Shown in pieces: positions 1 through 9,948 of a stretch of 64,000 nt of DNA. This DNA comes from Roseibacterium elongatum DSM 19469 (GTDB lineage: Bacteria; Pseudomonadota; Alphaproteobacteria; Rhodobacterales; Rhodobacteraceae). Each line of letters starts with the position of its first letter. Within the stretch, counting starts at the first letter, position 1. The notes under the pieces were generated by a model that saw only the letters and a program-made list of their open reading frames with translations, did no database searches and was not told where the DNA came from. A program made the translations under genes and the position numbers. The stretch is taken from contig NZ_CP004372.1 of NCBI RefSeq assembly GCF_000590925.1, forward strand, positions 3,143,001 through 3,207,000, written 5' to 3'.

Positions 1-1474
1 CGAGCGATGTCTTGACCCAGGGCTTGCGCGTCAGGCCCAACTCGCGCGCCTTGCGCGCCACCAGGCCTGCCCCGATCATCACATAGGGGTTCGAGGTGTT
101 GGTGCAGGAGGTGATCGAGGCGATCACGACCGACCCGTCGCGCAGCTCGTAGGCCTCGCCATCCACCTTGGCGCTCTTGCGCGGATCGACCAGCGCGTCG
201 GGCGTCGGGCCTTCGCTGGCCATGTCGGTGGCCGCCAGGGTCTCGTCCTCGCCCCGGAACTCGGACACCACGTTGAAGAAGGCGTCCGCCGCCCGGTCAA
301 GCGCGACGTAATCCTGCGGCCGCTTGGGGCCCGAGATGGCGGGCACGATTGTGCCCATGTCGAGGCTCAGCGTATTGGTATAGACCGGCGCGTAATCGGC
401 ATCGCGCCAGAACCCGTTTTCCTTGGCATAGGCTTCGACCAGCGCCAGCGTATCTTCGTCGCGACCAGTGTTGCGCAGGTAGCGCAGCGTTTCGCTGTCG
501 ATCGGGAAAAAGCCGCAGGTGGCCCCGTATTCAGGCGCCATGTTGGCGATGGTCGCGCGATCCGCCAGCGGCAGGGTATCCAGGCCCGCACCGTAGAATT
601 CCACGAACTTGCCGACCACGCCCTTGGCGCGCAGCATTTCCACGACTTTCAGCACGAGGTCGGTGCCGGTGGTGCCCTCGACCATCGCGCCGGTCAGCTC
701 GAAGCCGACGACCTCGGGGATCAGCATGGAAATCGGCTGACCCAGCATCGCGGCCTCGGCCTCGATGCCGCCCACGCCCCAGCCCAGAACGGCGGCGCCA
801 TTGACCATGGTCGTGTGGCTGTCGGTGCCCACCAGCGTATCGGGATAGGCCACCATCTCGCCGTTCTGGTCCACGTCCGACCAGACGGTTTTCGCCAGGT
901 ATTCCAGGTTCACCTGGTGGCAGATGCCGGTGCCCGGCGGCACGACACGGAAATTGTTGAACGCGGTCTGCCCCCATTTCAGGAAGGTGTAGCGCTCCAT
1001 GTTGCGCTCGTATTCGCGGTCCACGTTCATCTGGAAGGCGCGCGGATTGCCGAACTCGTCGATCATGACCGAGTGGTCGATCACCAGATCCACCGGGTTC
1101 AGCGGGTTGATCTTCTGCGGGTCGCCGCCCAACGCCTTGATACCATCGCGCATGGCGGCCAGGTCCACCACGGCCGGGACGCCGGTGAAATCCTGCATCA
1201 GCACGCGGGCGGGGCGATAGGCGATCTCGCGGGGGGTCTTGCCGCCCTTGTCGGCCCATTCGGAAAACGCCTTGATGTCGTCGACGGACACCGTCTTGCC
1301 ATCCTCGAAGCGCAGCATGTTTTCCAGCACCACCTTCAGCGCGGCGGGCAGTCTCGAGAAATCGCCCAGCCCCGCGGCCTCGGCGGCGGCAATCGAGTAA
1401 TAGGCATAGGATTTGTCGCCGACTGTCAGCGTCTTGCGGGTCTTTGCGGTGTCGTGGCCGACGGTAATGGGCAT
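1..1474 (-). CDS. acnA: Aconitate hydratase, 5' part (runs off the window)
   Basis: Isomerises citrate to isocitrate in the TCA cycle, using a 4Fe-4S cluster in the cytoplasm. The visible 491 codons are the N-terminal half of an enzyme that is normally close to 900 residues. They include GTDSHTTMVNG, which reads from about position 836 down to 797, and a TSCTNTSNP motif carrying cluster cysteines near the left edge. The frame is open from the start to the window border. The ATG at 1474 has AGGGAGG about seven bases upstream. The gene is divergent from the ccm operon. Identity is secure; only the C-terminal part is missing, because the window ends. Confidence 0.97.
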   Translation of the reverse strand, partial: MPITVGHDTAKTRKTLTVGDKSYAYYSIAAAEAAGLGDFSRLPAALKVVLENMLRFEDGKTVSVDDIKAFSEWADKGGKTPREIAYRPARVLMQDFTGVPAVVDLAAMRDGIKALGGDPQKINPLNPVDLVIDHSVMIDEFGNPRAFQMNVDREYERNMERYTFLKWGQTAFNNFRVVPPGTGICHQVNLEYLAKTVWSDVDQNGEMVAYPDTLVGTDSHTTMVNGAAVLGWGVGGIEAEAAMLGQPISMLIPEVVGFELTGAMVEGTTGTDLVLKVVEMLRAKGVVGKFVEFYGAGLDTLPLADRATIANMAPEYGATCGFFPIDSETLRYLRNTGRDEDTLALVEAYAKENGFWRDADYAPVYTNTLSLDMGTIVPAISGPKRPQDYVALDRAADAFFNVVSEFRGEDETLAATDMASEGPTPDALVDPRKSAKVDGEAYELRDGSVVIASITSCTNTSNPYVMIGAGLVARKARELGLTRKPWVKTSL

Positions 1475-1761
1475 GGGTGCCTCCCTTTATCCGGTCGCTG
1501 GCTGCGTCTGTCAGACTGCTCCTGCCATTGACTTAAAGCGCAATCAAGAGGGATGGAAGGGGTCCGGGGCCAATCCGCATGCGGTTGCATACCTCTTTTC
1601 CGGTTTCGACCCGCGCCGGGGGTTTCGGCAGGATGCGTCCGCGCCACACGGGCTTGCCGGTCATCCGGGCGGTGGGCTGCCCGGGTCACGGGACGCGGCA
1701 TTGCGGCGCGGCGCGCGGCCGCTTCCCCTTGGCGCAGCGATGGGTTACCGCTTGGGCCGCA
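1475..1761. other. Intergenic region between acnA and ccmA
   Basis: This 287-base divergent spacer must carry the promoters of aconitase (leftward) and of the ccm operon (rightward). I see no convincing operator, hairpin terminator or small gene in it. The short open frames crossing it lack a ribosome binding site and have shadow-like composition. Confidence 0.5.
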
Positions 1762-2386
1762 ATGACCTTGACCGTTTCCAATCTTTCCTGTGCCCGAGGG
1801 TCCACGCAGGTGCTGGCCGATGTCAGCTTTGCCGTCGCGCCCGGCGAGGCGTTAATCCTGCGCGGACCCAACGGCGCGGGCAAGACGACGCTTTTGCGCA
1901 CCCTGGCCGGGCTGACCCCGCCGCTGTCGGGGCACGTCGCCTGTGCGCCGGATTCGATCGCCTATGCCGGCCATGCCGACGGGCTGAAATCGCAGCTGAC
2001 CGTGCAGGAAAACCTGACCTTCTGGGCCGGTGTCTTTGCCTCGGGCACGATCACCCGCGCTGTCGATTCCTTCGACCTCGAGGGGTTGCTGGATCGGCGC
2101 GCGGGCGACATGTCGGCCGGACAAAAAACGCCGGCTGTCTCTGGCGCGCCTGCTGGTGACGGGCCGCCCCGTCTGGTGCCTGGACGAGCCGACCGTATCG
2201 CTGGACACCAAGAACGTGCAACGCTTCGCCGCTGCGGTCGAACGGCACCTCGAGGGCGGCGGGTCGGCCGTGATCGCCACGCATATCGACCTGGGTCTGC
2301 CTGCCGCGCGCAGCCTCGATATCTCGCCCTTCATCGCCAGGCGTCTGCGCGTCGATGACCCGTTCGCCATGGGGTTGGACGCATGA
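1762..2386 (+). pseudogene. ccmA: Haem exporter ATP-binding protein CcmA, frameshifted as sequenced
   Basis: ATPase subunit of the CcmABCD complex, which delivers haem for cytochrome c maturation. The first frame (1762 to about 2128) carries the Walker A motif [11 protein letters not shown] and the start of the ABC signature (MSAGQK). The rest, RRLSLARLL plus the Walker B sequence WCLDEPT, is in the next frame and ends with TGA at 2384-2386. The join is a run of six A at 2123-2128; five A would give a continuous protein of about 207 residues, the normal length for CcmA. The stop overlaps the ccmB start as ATGA. An essential subunit with an otherwise intact protein suggests a base-calling error; a real lesion or polymerase slippage on the A run is also possible. 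Confidence 0.9.
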
Positions 2387-3039
2387 TCGCCCTGCTCAAA
2401 CGCGACCTGGCCCTGGCCATCCGGGCCGGCGGCGGTTTTGGCCTCAGCCTCGCGTTCTTCCTGATCTTCACCACGCTGGTGCCCTTCGGCGTCGGGCCCG
2501 CGACCGGCATTCTCGGCACCATCTCGCCCGGCATCCTGTGGCTGGGCGCGCTGTTGGCCTGCCTGTTGTCGCTCGACCGCATCTTTCAGCTCGATTGGGA
2601 AGACGGGACGCTGGACCTCGTGGCGACATCGCCCGTCCCGATGGAAGGGCTGGCCGCGATGAAGGCGCTGACCCACTGGATCACGACCGGCCTGCCGCTG
2701 GTCGCCCTTGCGCCCGCGCTCGGCCTCTTGCTGAACCTGCCCGCGCCGGCTTATCCGTGGCTGGTGGCGTCTCTGGCGGTCGGCACCCCCGCGCTCAGCG
2801 CCATCGGCACCTTCGGCGCGGCCCTGACCGTGGGCATCAAGCGCGGTGGGCTGCTGTTGTCACTGCTGGTGCTGCCGCTTTACGTGCCCACCCTGATCTT
2901 CGGCGCGCTGGCCGTCAGCCGCGGGGCCGAGGGGCTGGACGCCACAACACCCCTGGCTCTATTGGCCGGGATCACCCTCGGGACACTTGCCATCCTGCCC
3001 TTTGCGGCGGCCGCCGCCCTCCGCGTCAATCTGCGCTAG
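2383..3039 (+). CDS. ccmB: Haem exporter membrane protein CcmB
   Basis: Integral membrane subunit that pairs with CcmA in the haem-handling ABC complex of cytochrome c maturation System I. The product has 218 residues, typical for CcmB, with about six hydrophobic segments; an early loop reads [15 protein letters not shown], characteristic of the family. The ATG overlaps the ccmA stop (ATGA), so translation is coupled. ccmC follows after 38 bases. The identification rests on hydrophobic pattern, length and operon position. Confidence 0.95.
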   Translation: MIALLKRDLALAIRAGGGFGLSLAFFLIFTTLVPFGVGPATGILGTISPGILWLGALLACLLSLDRIFQLDWEDGTLDLVATSPVPMEGLAAMKALTHWITTGLPLVALAPALGLLLNLPAPAYPWLVASLAVGTPALSAIGTFGAALTVGIKRGGLLLSLLVLPLYVPTLIFGALAVSRGAEGLDATTPLALLAGITLGTLAILPFAAAAALRVNLR

Positions 3040-3077
3040 ACCCGCGCGCCCCTGCCCCATTGAGAGCTTGCCCGTCC

Positions 3078-3830
3078 ATGCCTAAAACTCAGTCCATGTC
3101 TTCGCTTTGGGAATATGCCAACCCGCGCAAGTTCATGGCCACCTCGGCCTGGATGCTGCCGTGGGTGACCGCGATCACCGCGATCTGTCTCGTCGTCGGG
3201 CTGGTCTGGGGGTTCTTCTTCACGCCCGATGATTTCCGGCAGGGATCGACGGTCAAGATCATCTATGTCCACGTGCCTTCGGCTATCATGGCGGTCAACG
3301 CGTGGCTGATGATGCTGGTCGCCTCGTTGATCTGGGTGATCCGGCGGCACCATGTCAGCGCGCTGGCGGCCAAGGCCGCCGCGCCGGTCGGCATGATCTT
3401 TACCGTCATCGCGCTGTTCACCGGCGCGGTCTGGGGCCAGCCGATGTGGGGCACCTGGTGGGAATGGGATCCGCGCCTGACCTCGTTCCTGATCCTGTTC
3501 CTGTTCTATCTGGGCTACATGGCGTTGTGGGAGGCGGTCGAGAACCCCGACTCGGCGGCCGACCTGACCAGTGTCCTGTGCCTGGTCGGATCGGTCTTTG
3601 CCATCATCTCCCGCTATGCGCTTCTGTTCTGGAACCAGGGCCTGCACCAGGGCGCGACCCTGTCCATGGATGCCGAGGAAAACATCGCCGATGTCTTCTG
3701 GTATCCGCTGGTGATCACCCTGGCCGGGTTCGGCTTTCTGTTCCTGACGCTTGTCCTGTACCGGACCCGTACCGAAATTCGCGCCCGGCGCCTCAAGGCC
3801 CTGATCGCGCAGGAAAGGATGGCCACATGA
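3078..3830 (+). CDS. ccmC: Haem exporter protein CcmC
   Basis: Membrane protein that binds haem and loads it onto CcmE in the periplasm. The tryptophan-rich haem-binding signature is visible as WGTWWEWDPRLTS near the middle, with flanking periplasmic histidines (YVHVPSA and NQGLHQG). Six membrane segments are apparent in 250 residues. Two starts are possible: ATG at 3078, used here, or ATG at 3096, which gives MSSLWEYANP and resembles the usual CcmC N-terminus. Neither has a strong ribosome binding site. The TGA overlaps the ccmD start. Confidence 0.95.
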   Translation: MPKTQSMSSLWEYANPRKFMATSAWMLPWVTAITAICLVVGLVWGFFFTPDDFRQGSTVKIIYVHVPSAIMAVNAWLMMLVASLIWVIRRHHVSALAAKAAAPVGMIFTVIALFTGAVWGQPMWGTWWEWDPRLTSFLILFLFYLGYMALWEAVENPDSAADLTSVLCLVGSVFAIISRYALLFWNQGLHQGATLSMDAEENIADVFWYPLVITLAGFGFLFLTLVLYRTRTEIRARRLKALIAQERMAT

Positions 3831-3982
3831 TGCCCGATCTCGGACAATATGCGGTGCCGGTTCTGTCGGCCTATGCCGGGTCGCTGCTGTTGTTGGCGGT
3901 GCTGATTTTCGGCTCGATCTGGAAAGCGCGGCGCGTGCATCGCAAACTGAATGCCGTCGAGGAACGGCGCGGAAAAGCCTGA
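3827..3982 (+). CDS. ccmD: Haem exporter protein CcmD
   Basis: Small membrane protein (51 residues) that helps release holo-CcmE from the CcmABC complex. It has a single hydrophobic segment, roughly residues 14 to 31, followed by a basic stretch (KARRVHRKLNAVEERR), the usual CcmD topology. Translation appears coupled at both ends: its ATG overlaps the ccmC stop, and its TGA shares one base with the ccmG ATG. A second ATG at 3830 is also usable. Confidence 0.92.
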   Translation: MMPDLGQYAVPVLSAYAGSLLLLAVLIFGSIWKARRVHRKLNAVEERRGKA

Positions 3983-4575
3983 TGAGGATCAATTGGCTGA
4001 TGATCATCCCGCTGGCCGTGACCCTGGGGTTCTTCGGGGTCGCGGGCTACCAGCTGCTCAGCACGCAGGGCGCCCAGCAACTGGGCGTCGACACGGCCGC
4101 CCTGCCCTCGGCGCAACAGGGTCGCGCCGCCCCGCCTCTGGCGCTTGAGCCGATGGAGGGCACGCCGCTGCTGGACCGCGGCATGCTGGAAGGGCATGGC
4201 GACTTGATCATGGTGAACTTCTTTGCCAGCTGGTGCCCCCCGTGCCGGACCGAGCATCCGAACCTGACCGCGCTGGCCGAGGCCGGTGTGCCCCTCTTTG
4301 GCGTGAATTACCGCGATCAGCTGTCCCAGGCCGAACAGTTCCTCGACGATCTGGGCAATCCCTATGACGCCATGGGCCGCGACCCCGAGGCCCGAAATGG
4401 CCGCGATTGGGGCGTCGTCGCCATGCCCGAGACCTTCTTCATAGATGACGCCGGCGTGGTCGTTCTGCATTTTCGCGGCCCGATCACGCGGCGGTCGATC
4501 GACAACCAGATCGCCCCCGCGCTGGCCGCGGCAGGCCATAGCCTGCCGGAATTGCCGCCCCTTGCGGCCGAGTGA
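3982..4575 (+). CDS. ccmG: Thiol:disulfide interchange protein CcmG/DsbE
   Basis: Membrane-anchored periplasmic thioredoxin that reduces apocytochrome c before haem ligation. The 197-residue product starts with one N-terminal transmembrane segment and then a thioredoxin fold with the active site SWCPPC (cysteines about 85 and 88). The cis-proline region reads MPETFFID, and a GVNYRDQ segment is typical of the CcmG subgroup. It is the last gene of this ccm operon here; ccmE, ccmF and ccmH are not in the window and must lie elsewhere. Confidence 0.95.
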   Translation: MRINWLMIIPLAVTLGFFGVAGYQLLSTQGAQQLGVDTAALPSAQQGRAAPPLALEPMEGTPLLDRGMLEGHGDLIMVNFFASWCPPCRTEHPNLTALAEAGVPLFGVNYRDQLSQAEQFLDDLGNPYDAMGRDPEARNGRDWGVVAMPETFFIDDAGVVVLHFRGPITRRSIDNQIAPALAAAGHSLPELPPLAAE

Positions 4576-4644
4576 CAGCCGGGCGCCCCACGTGCCCGAG
4601 TGTCCCTTGACGCGGGGGCTGCACCCACCCCCGGCCTGCCTGCC

Positions 4645-5142
4645 TCAGTAGATATAGCGAATCTGGTCCGTCCAGTAGCGTTCCATCCGTTTCAGCGAAT
4701 GGTTCACGCGATCCAGACCGTCGAGATCGAGCACCCCCTGGCGCTCCAGCCCGTTGGCCTGCCGCTCGAAGAGATCGGCGACGGCATCGCGGACCTGGCG
4801 CCCCTTCTCGGTCAGGCGCACGCGGACCGACCGGCGGTCGATCTCGCAGCGCTGGTGGTGCATGTAGCCCATCTCGACCAGCTTCTTGAGGTTGTAGCTG
4901 ACATTCGACCCCTGGTAGTAGCCGCGCGATTTCAGCTCGCCCGCGGTAACCTCGTTGTCACCGATATTGAACAGAAGCAGGGCCTGCACCGCGTTGATAT
5001 CGAGGATGCCCAGACGTTCGAATTCATCCTTGATGACGTCCAGCAGCAGGCGGTGCAAACGCTCCACCAGCGACAGGGATTCCATGTACCCGGCCAGGAA
5101 CCCTGTCCGGGATGACGTCGCAAGGGGCGCGTGCATACTCAT
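4645..5142 (-). CDS. ldtR: MarR-family transcriptional regulator, LdtR-like
   Basis: Winged-helix DNA-binding regulator of 165 residues. The central part (TAGELKSRGYYQGSNVSYN, then LKKLVEMGYM, then RRSVRVRLTEKG) matches the MarR fold and closely resembles LdtR, which controls L,D-transpeptidase and stress genes in other alphaproteobacteria. The ATG at 5142 has GGAG eight bases upstream; a second in-frame ATG is at 5136. It is convergent with ccmG. The LdtR subfamily is recognised from memory of the sequence; the targets here are not known. Confidence 0.85.
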   Translation of the reverse strand: MSMHAPLATSSRTGFLAGYMESLSLVERLHRLLLDVIKDEFERLGILDINAVQALLLFNIGDNEVTAGELKSRGYYQGSNVSYNLKKLVEMGYMHHQRCEIDRRSVRVRLTEKGRQVRDAVADLFERQANGLERQGVLDLDGLDRVNHSLKRMERYWTDQIRYIY

Positions 5143-5200
5143 CTTGGTCTCCGCAAATCCGACTTGCGGGCAAGATTCGGCCAAAAATGGAAAGAAGTCG

Positions 5201-5494
5201 TTAAGCGCCGGTCGCGTTTTGACCCTTGGCCAGATCCGATTTGAATTCCGCCGCCACGCGCGACAGCATCGGCGCCAGCGTTGCAGGCGGGTTGGCCTGC
5301 CCCGACACCCAAGCATACAGGTCCTGGTCGGCCTCGGCGAGGACGGCTTCGAACGCATCGAGGGTCGCGGCATCGGCATCGGCCAGGTGCCGGTCGGCCC
5401 ATCCCCCCAGGATCAGGTCCATTTCCTTGATGCCGCGATGCCAGGCCCGCATCCGCAGGCGCTTGATCCGGATGTCGGCGGTCTCGACGCTCAT
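5201..5494 (-). CDS. sdhE: FAD assembly factor SdhE (succinate dehydrogenase)
   Basis: Small cytoplasmic protein (97 residues) that promotes covalent flavinylation of succinate dehydrogenase. The diagnostic RGxxE motif is present (HRGIKEMDLILGGW), followed by a helical bundle with the conserved LYAWVSGQ segment. It lies 13 bases downstream of the XRE regulator gene on the same strand, so the two are probably co-transcribed. Length and motif agree with the family. Confidence 0.92.
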   Translation of the reverse strand: MSVETADIRIKRLRMRAWHRGIKEMDLILGGWADRHLADADAATLDAFEAVLAEADQDLYAWVSGQANPPATLAPMLSRVAAEFKSDLAKGQNATGA

Positions 5495-5507
5495 TGAACG
5501 GTCTCCA

Positions 5508-5927
5508 TCACAGGTCGTTGGCCAGCGTCAGGCGCAGCCGCTTTTCCAGTCGCCCCATCTTTTCGGCCAGCCGGGCCTGTTCGACCTTGAGCCGCCGCAG
5601 GTCCGCCAGAACCGAGGTCATGTCATCGGACAAGGGCGCGTGCAGGTCGGGGCCGTCCAGCCCGTCACCCTCGCCGCTGAGCAGCCACATGATCGAAACG
5701 CCCAGCATGCCGGCCAGCATCTGCAGCTTGTTCGCCCGCGGTTCCGCCTGGTCGTTTTCCCAGCCGCGCACCGTCTTGACCTTGACGCCCAGCCGTTTGG
5801 CCAGCTCCGCCTGGCTCAGCCCCGCCGCCTCGCGCGCGCCGGTCACCCGGTCGCCGAAGGTGGTCGCCGCGGCATCGTACCAGCCGGGGCCTTCGGTCGT
5901 TTCGCCGTCTTCGGGGGTGGTGGTCAT
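5508..5927 (-). CDS. XRE-type helix-turn-helix regulator
   Basis: Predicted DNA-binding protein of 139 residues. The helix-turn-helix covers about residues 27 to 82 (FGDRVTGAREAAGLSQAELA through LQMLAGMLGVSIMWLLSG). A C-terminal helix rich in Arg, Lys and Glu could be a short coiled coil for dimerisation. The ATG at 5927 is preceded by GAGGAG at good spacing, so the longer open frame to 6026 is not used. It sits directly upstream of sdhE. The regulated genes are not evident; control of the sdhE unit or of itself is only a guess. Confidence 0.85.
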   Translation of the reverse strand: MTTTPEDGETTEGPGWYDAAATTFGDRVTGAREAAGLSQAELAKRLGVKVKTVRGWENDQAEPRANKLQMLAGMLGVSIMWLLSGEGDGLDGPDLHAPLSDDMTSVLADLRRLKVEQARLAEKMGRLEKRLRLTLANDL

Positions 5928-5975
5928 CTCGTCTCCTCTCGGTGGCGGCTTGATTGCTGCGCGAGCGCACCCTAA

Positions 5976-7255
<1,280 letters not shown>

Positions 7256-7395
7256 TCCACCGCCCTGCCCCGGTGTCGCGTCGTGCCACGCGGGGACAGC
7301 ACCCGCCGCCTTGCACGTGCGGTTTTGACCGCACCGCGCTTCCTTTTGTCGCAGGTCGCTCTAGCTCCTTACCCAAGCTCTGGCTGGGGGATGCG

Positions 7396-8619
7396 ATGCT
7401 GCAAGACGACAACCCGTCCATCGGTCGTTTCGACAAATCCTTCCTGATCCACATGATCAAGGATTTCTTCACCGTGCTGGTCATCGTCACGGTGGTCGAG
7501 TTCTCGCTGAAGGCGGCGCTGGTCTTCTACAATTTCTGGGCGAACGGCGCGGACGAGGCGGCAGTTGTCGCCGACGATCTGGCCGAAAACGTGCGCTCGA
7601 TCATGCGCAACGAAGGCGGGCCGGTGGCCGCGCGCACCATGTATCCCATTCTCGAGCGGAACTGGTCCGACCTCGGCTATGTCATCGCGATCGAACCCAC
7701 GCCCGTCACCATCCGCTCGATCGAGGCCGGGTTCGGCTTTGTCCCGCGCGGCATTCCGGCCGGCGAATGGCCCGAGGGCCGACACGCGGAATCGCAAATC
7801 ACCATCGAGGCCGAGGCCTTCTGCCTCGCCTGCCATACCGAGGCGGCGATCGGCGACCCCTTGGGAACGGTCACCGTGCGCAACTACCTCGCCCGCGATT
7901 TCGAGATCTGGCTCAAGGATATCCGGCTGACTGCGGCCCTGTCGGCCGGCAAGATCGTGCTGCATTCCTTCCTGCTGTTCCTGATCCTGCGCGCGCGGCT
8001 GGAGCCGCTGATGGAACTGCGGTCGACCGTCAGCCGCCTGGCCCGGGCCTATAGCAGCATCGGACATCGGGCCGAAATTCGCACCTCGGACGAATTCGGG
8101 GTGCTGGCGCGCGATCTGAACCTGTTTCTCGACCGCATTTCCGCCGTGGTGGAAGAGCTTGACGCCGTGCTGGCCAAGGTGGTCAGCGCCAATGACGACA
8201 TCCTCGCCATCCAGGGCGATCTGCGCACCAATATCGATGCCGTCTCGTCGGACATCCGGCACCTCGAACGCGAGGCGATGCTGGCCGCCAAGCGCGAGCC
8301 GCGGCTGTCGAATGCGTGGTTCGACGCCATCCGCGCCTCGATCGCCACGCTGCAGACGCGCGCGCACGACCTGCGCGGCGATGGGTCCACTGGCGCCCTC
8401 GTCGATGAGCTGCAGCAGGTCGTCGCCAATGCCGAGACCCAGATCGCCGGGACCGAGGCCGTGTTTCGCAAGCTGGCGGACCTGGGCGACCGGAGCGACA
8501 CGCTCAAGGCGTCGATGCTGGAAATGACCCGACTGGAGGAACGGCTGAAGGGGATCATCGAAACATCGGGCGACCTGGTGCGCCGTCTACGACCGGAAAC
8601 GGGCATCGGATCGGACTGA
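7396..8619 (+). CDS. Membrane-anchored haem c sensor-like protein (DUF3365/Tll0287-like, HAMP region)
   Basis: Protein of 407 residues with an N-terminal membrane segment (about 25 to 45), a periplasmic domain ending in a c-type haem motif CLACH (C143, C146, H147), a second membrane segment (about 185 to 200), a HAMP-like stretch, and a long cytoplasmic coiled-coil region. The fold resembles Tll0287/DUF3365 haem domains used as redox or gas sensors. No kinase, cyclase or methyl-accepting output domain is visible. The start ATG at 7396 has a G-rich site upstream. The haem would depend on the Ccm system encoded nearby. The function is inferred from architecture only. Confidence 0.72.
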   Translation: MLQDDNPSIGRFDKSFLIHMIKDFFTVLVIVTVVEFSLKAALVFYNFWANGADEAAVVADDLAENVRSIMRNEGGPVAARTMYPILERNWSDLGYVIAIEPTPVTIRSIEAGFGFVPRGIPAGEWPEGRHAESQITIEAEAFCLACHTEAAIGDPLGTVTVRNYLARDFEIWLKDIRLTAALSAGKIVLHSFLLFLILRARLEPLMELRSTVSRLARAYSSIGHRAEIRTSDEFGVLARDLNLFLDRISAVVEELDAVLAKVVSANDDILAIQGDLRTNIDAVSSDIRHLEREAMLAAKREPRLSNAWFDAIRASIATLQTRAHDLRGDGSTGALVDELQQVVANAETQIAGTEAVFRKLADLGDRSDTLKASMLEMTRLEERLKGIIETSGDLVRRLRPETGIGSD

Positions 8620-8807
8620 CGGATGGGCACGGCGCCAGACGGTGCCGACCCGTCGCGACGCCGCGTGCGACCGGGGGCGATGCGGCGATGGCCCCGCGCG
8701 CCCCTGGACTGCCATACGACCAGGACACAGGCGCGCACCGGCCCCACCCGGCCTTGCCAACGGGATCAAAGGGCGTATCCCGACCCCACCCTGACCGGAG
8801 ATCGCCC

Positions 8808-9431
8808 ATGCCCCGCCCCTCGCCGCCCGAATTCTGGGACCGCATCGCGGACCGTTACGCCGCACGCCAGATGGGCAACCCCGAGGCTTACGAGGCCTCC
8901 ATGGCCCGTGTGCTGGCGCATCTGACCCCGCAGGATCGCGTGCTGGAACTGGGCTGCGGCACCGGCACCACCGCGATCCGCCTGGCGGGGCATGTGGCCC
9001 ATGTCACCGCCTCGGATTACGCGAGCGAGATGTGCCGCATCGCCCGCAGCCGCGCCGAGGAGGCCGGGGTGTCCAACCTTACCCTGCGTCAGGCCAGCGT
9101 CGAAGAGGCCCTGGCCGACGGGCCGTTCGACGCCGTCTGCGCCTTCAACCTGCTGCATCTGCTGCCCGATCTGCCTGCCACGCTGGCGCAAATCCATGCC
9201 GCTCTGCCCAAGGGCGGGCGTTTTGTCTCGAAAACCGTCTGCCTTGGCGGATCGTTGAAATATCGCGCGGTGGTGACCGTGCTGCAATGGGCCGGCGTGG
9301 TGCCAAGAATGCGTTTTGTCACCGCCGATGCGCTCGAGGCCGAGATCGCGAGCGCCGGGTTCGAGATCATCGAGACCGGCACCTATCCGGCCAGCCCGCC
9401 GGGCCGCCTGGTCTGTGCCCGCAAGCCCTGA
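8808..9431 (+). CDS. Class I SAM-dependent methyltransferase
   Basis: Predicted small-molecule methyltransferase of 207 residues. Motif I is LELGCGTGTT (about residues 46 to 55), followed by the acidic strand VTASDYAS and the motif IV region FDAVCAFNLLHLL. This is the Methyltransf_11/25 type seen in UbiE-like and quinone or lipid methylating enzymes, but nothing fixes the substrate. GGAG sits about ten bases before the ATG at 8808. It stands alone between the haem protein and a small unknown gene. Confidence 0.82.
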   Translation: MPRPSPPEFWDRIADRYAARQMGNPEAYEASMARVLAHLTPQDRVLELGCGTGTTAIRLAGHVAHVTASDYASEMCRIARSRAEEAGVSNLTLRQASVEEALADGPFDAVCAFNLLHLLPDLPATLAQIHAALPKGGRFVSKTVCLGGSLKYRAVVTVLQWAGVVPRMRFVTADALEAEIASAGFEIIETGTYPASPPGRLVCARKP

Positions 9432-9519
9432 GGCCCGCTGCGCCAGCTTGGCTTTGACAGGGGCCGCGCGCTGCGCATAGGTTTCGCGCGTTGTTTTTCG
9501 CCGCATGCCCCGAGGGTTC

Positions 9520-9945
9520 ATGTCCGACCTGCCCGAGTTCTATTTCCGCATCCGCGAAAACGGGGCCGCCGTGTTCCGCGTCTCGACGGAAAACCGTCAG
9601 CGCCGGATCGAGATGGACGAGATCGCGGTGGTCAATATCCGCAACGGCAATGTCAAACCCCATGGCGACCACGTTCTGACCGCCGAGGAAAAGGCCGTGA
9701 TCGCAGAGTGGATGCGCGAACGCCGCGCCGTTCTGGCGGATCGCGATATCGACGACATTCACCGCGCGGTGGATTACCTGAACCTCACCACGCATTGGGC
9801 GCAAAGCCGCGCCTCGGACGCGGATCTCGAGGATGTGACCGACCGGCTGTTGCTGGCGATGCACGATCTGCGCAGCGTCCTTGTGCGCAAGAAGGCCGAT
9901 CGCATCATCGCCGGCTCGAAACGGCCGGATCAACCCGCGCGCTAG
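9520..9945 (+). CDS. Conserved hypothetical protein, about 141 residues
   Basis: I do not recognise a named domain. The product is soluble and charged, starting MSDLPEFYFRIRENGAAVF, with an acidic-basic helical C-terminal half. The ATG at 9520 is preceded by GAGGG; an upstream ATG at 9505 is also open. It is convergent with the secreted protein gene that ends at 9949. Codon use looks like its neighbours, and no long antisense frame better explains the region. Confidence 0.7.
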   Translation: MSDLPEFYFRIRENGAAVFRVSTENRQRRIEMDEIAVVNIRNGNVKPHGDHVLTAEEKAVIAEWMRERRAVLADRDIDDIHRAVDYLNLTTHWAQSRASDADLEDVTDRLLLAMHDLRSVLVRKKADRIIAGSKRPDQPAR

Positions 9946-9948
9946 GCG

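Noticed and set aside
2119..2132. Programmed -1 frameshift site (AAAAAAC) in ccmA
   Set aside because: The heptamer is not in the phase needed for tandem -1 slippage, and the required change is +1 (one A too many), so a classical -1 signal does not fit.
7256..7395. Hairpin GTGCGGT/ACCGCAC as a terminator after the aminotransferase
   Set aside because: No T run follows the stem, so it is not a convincing rho-independent terminator.
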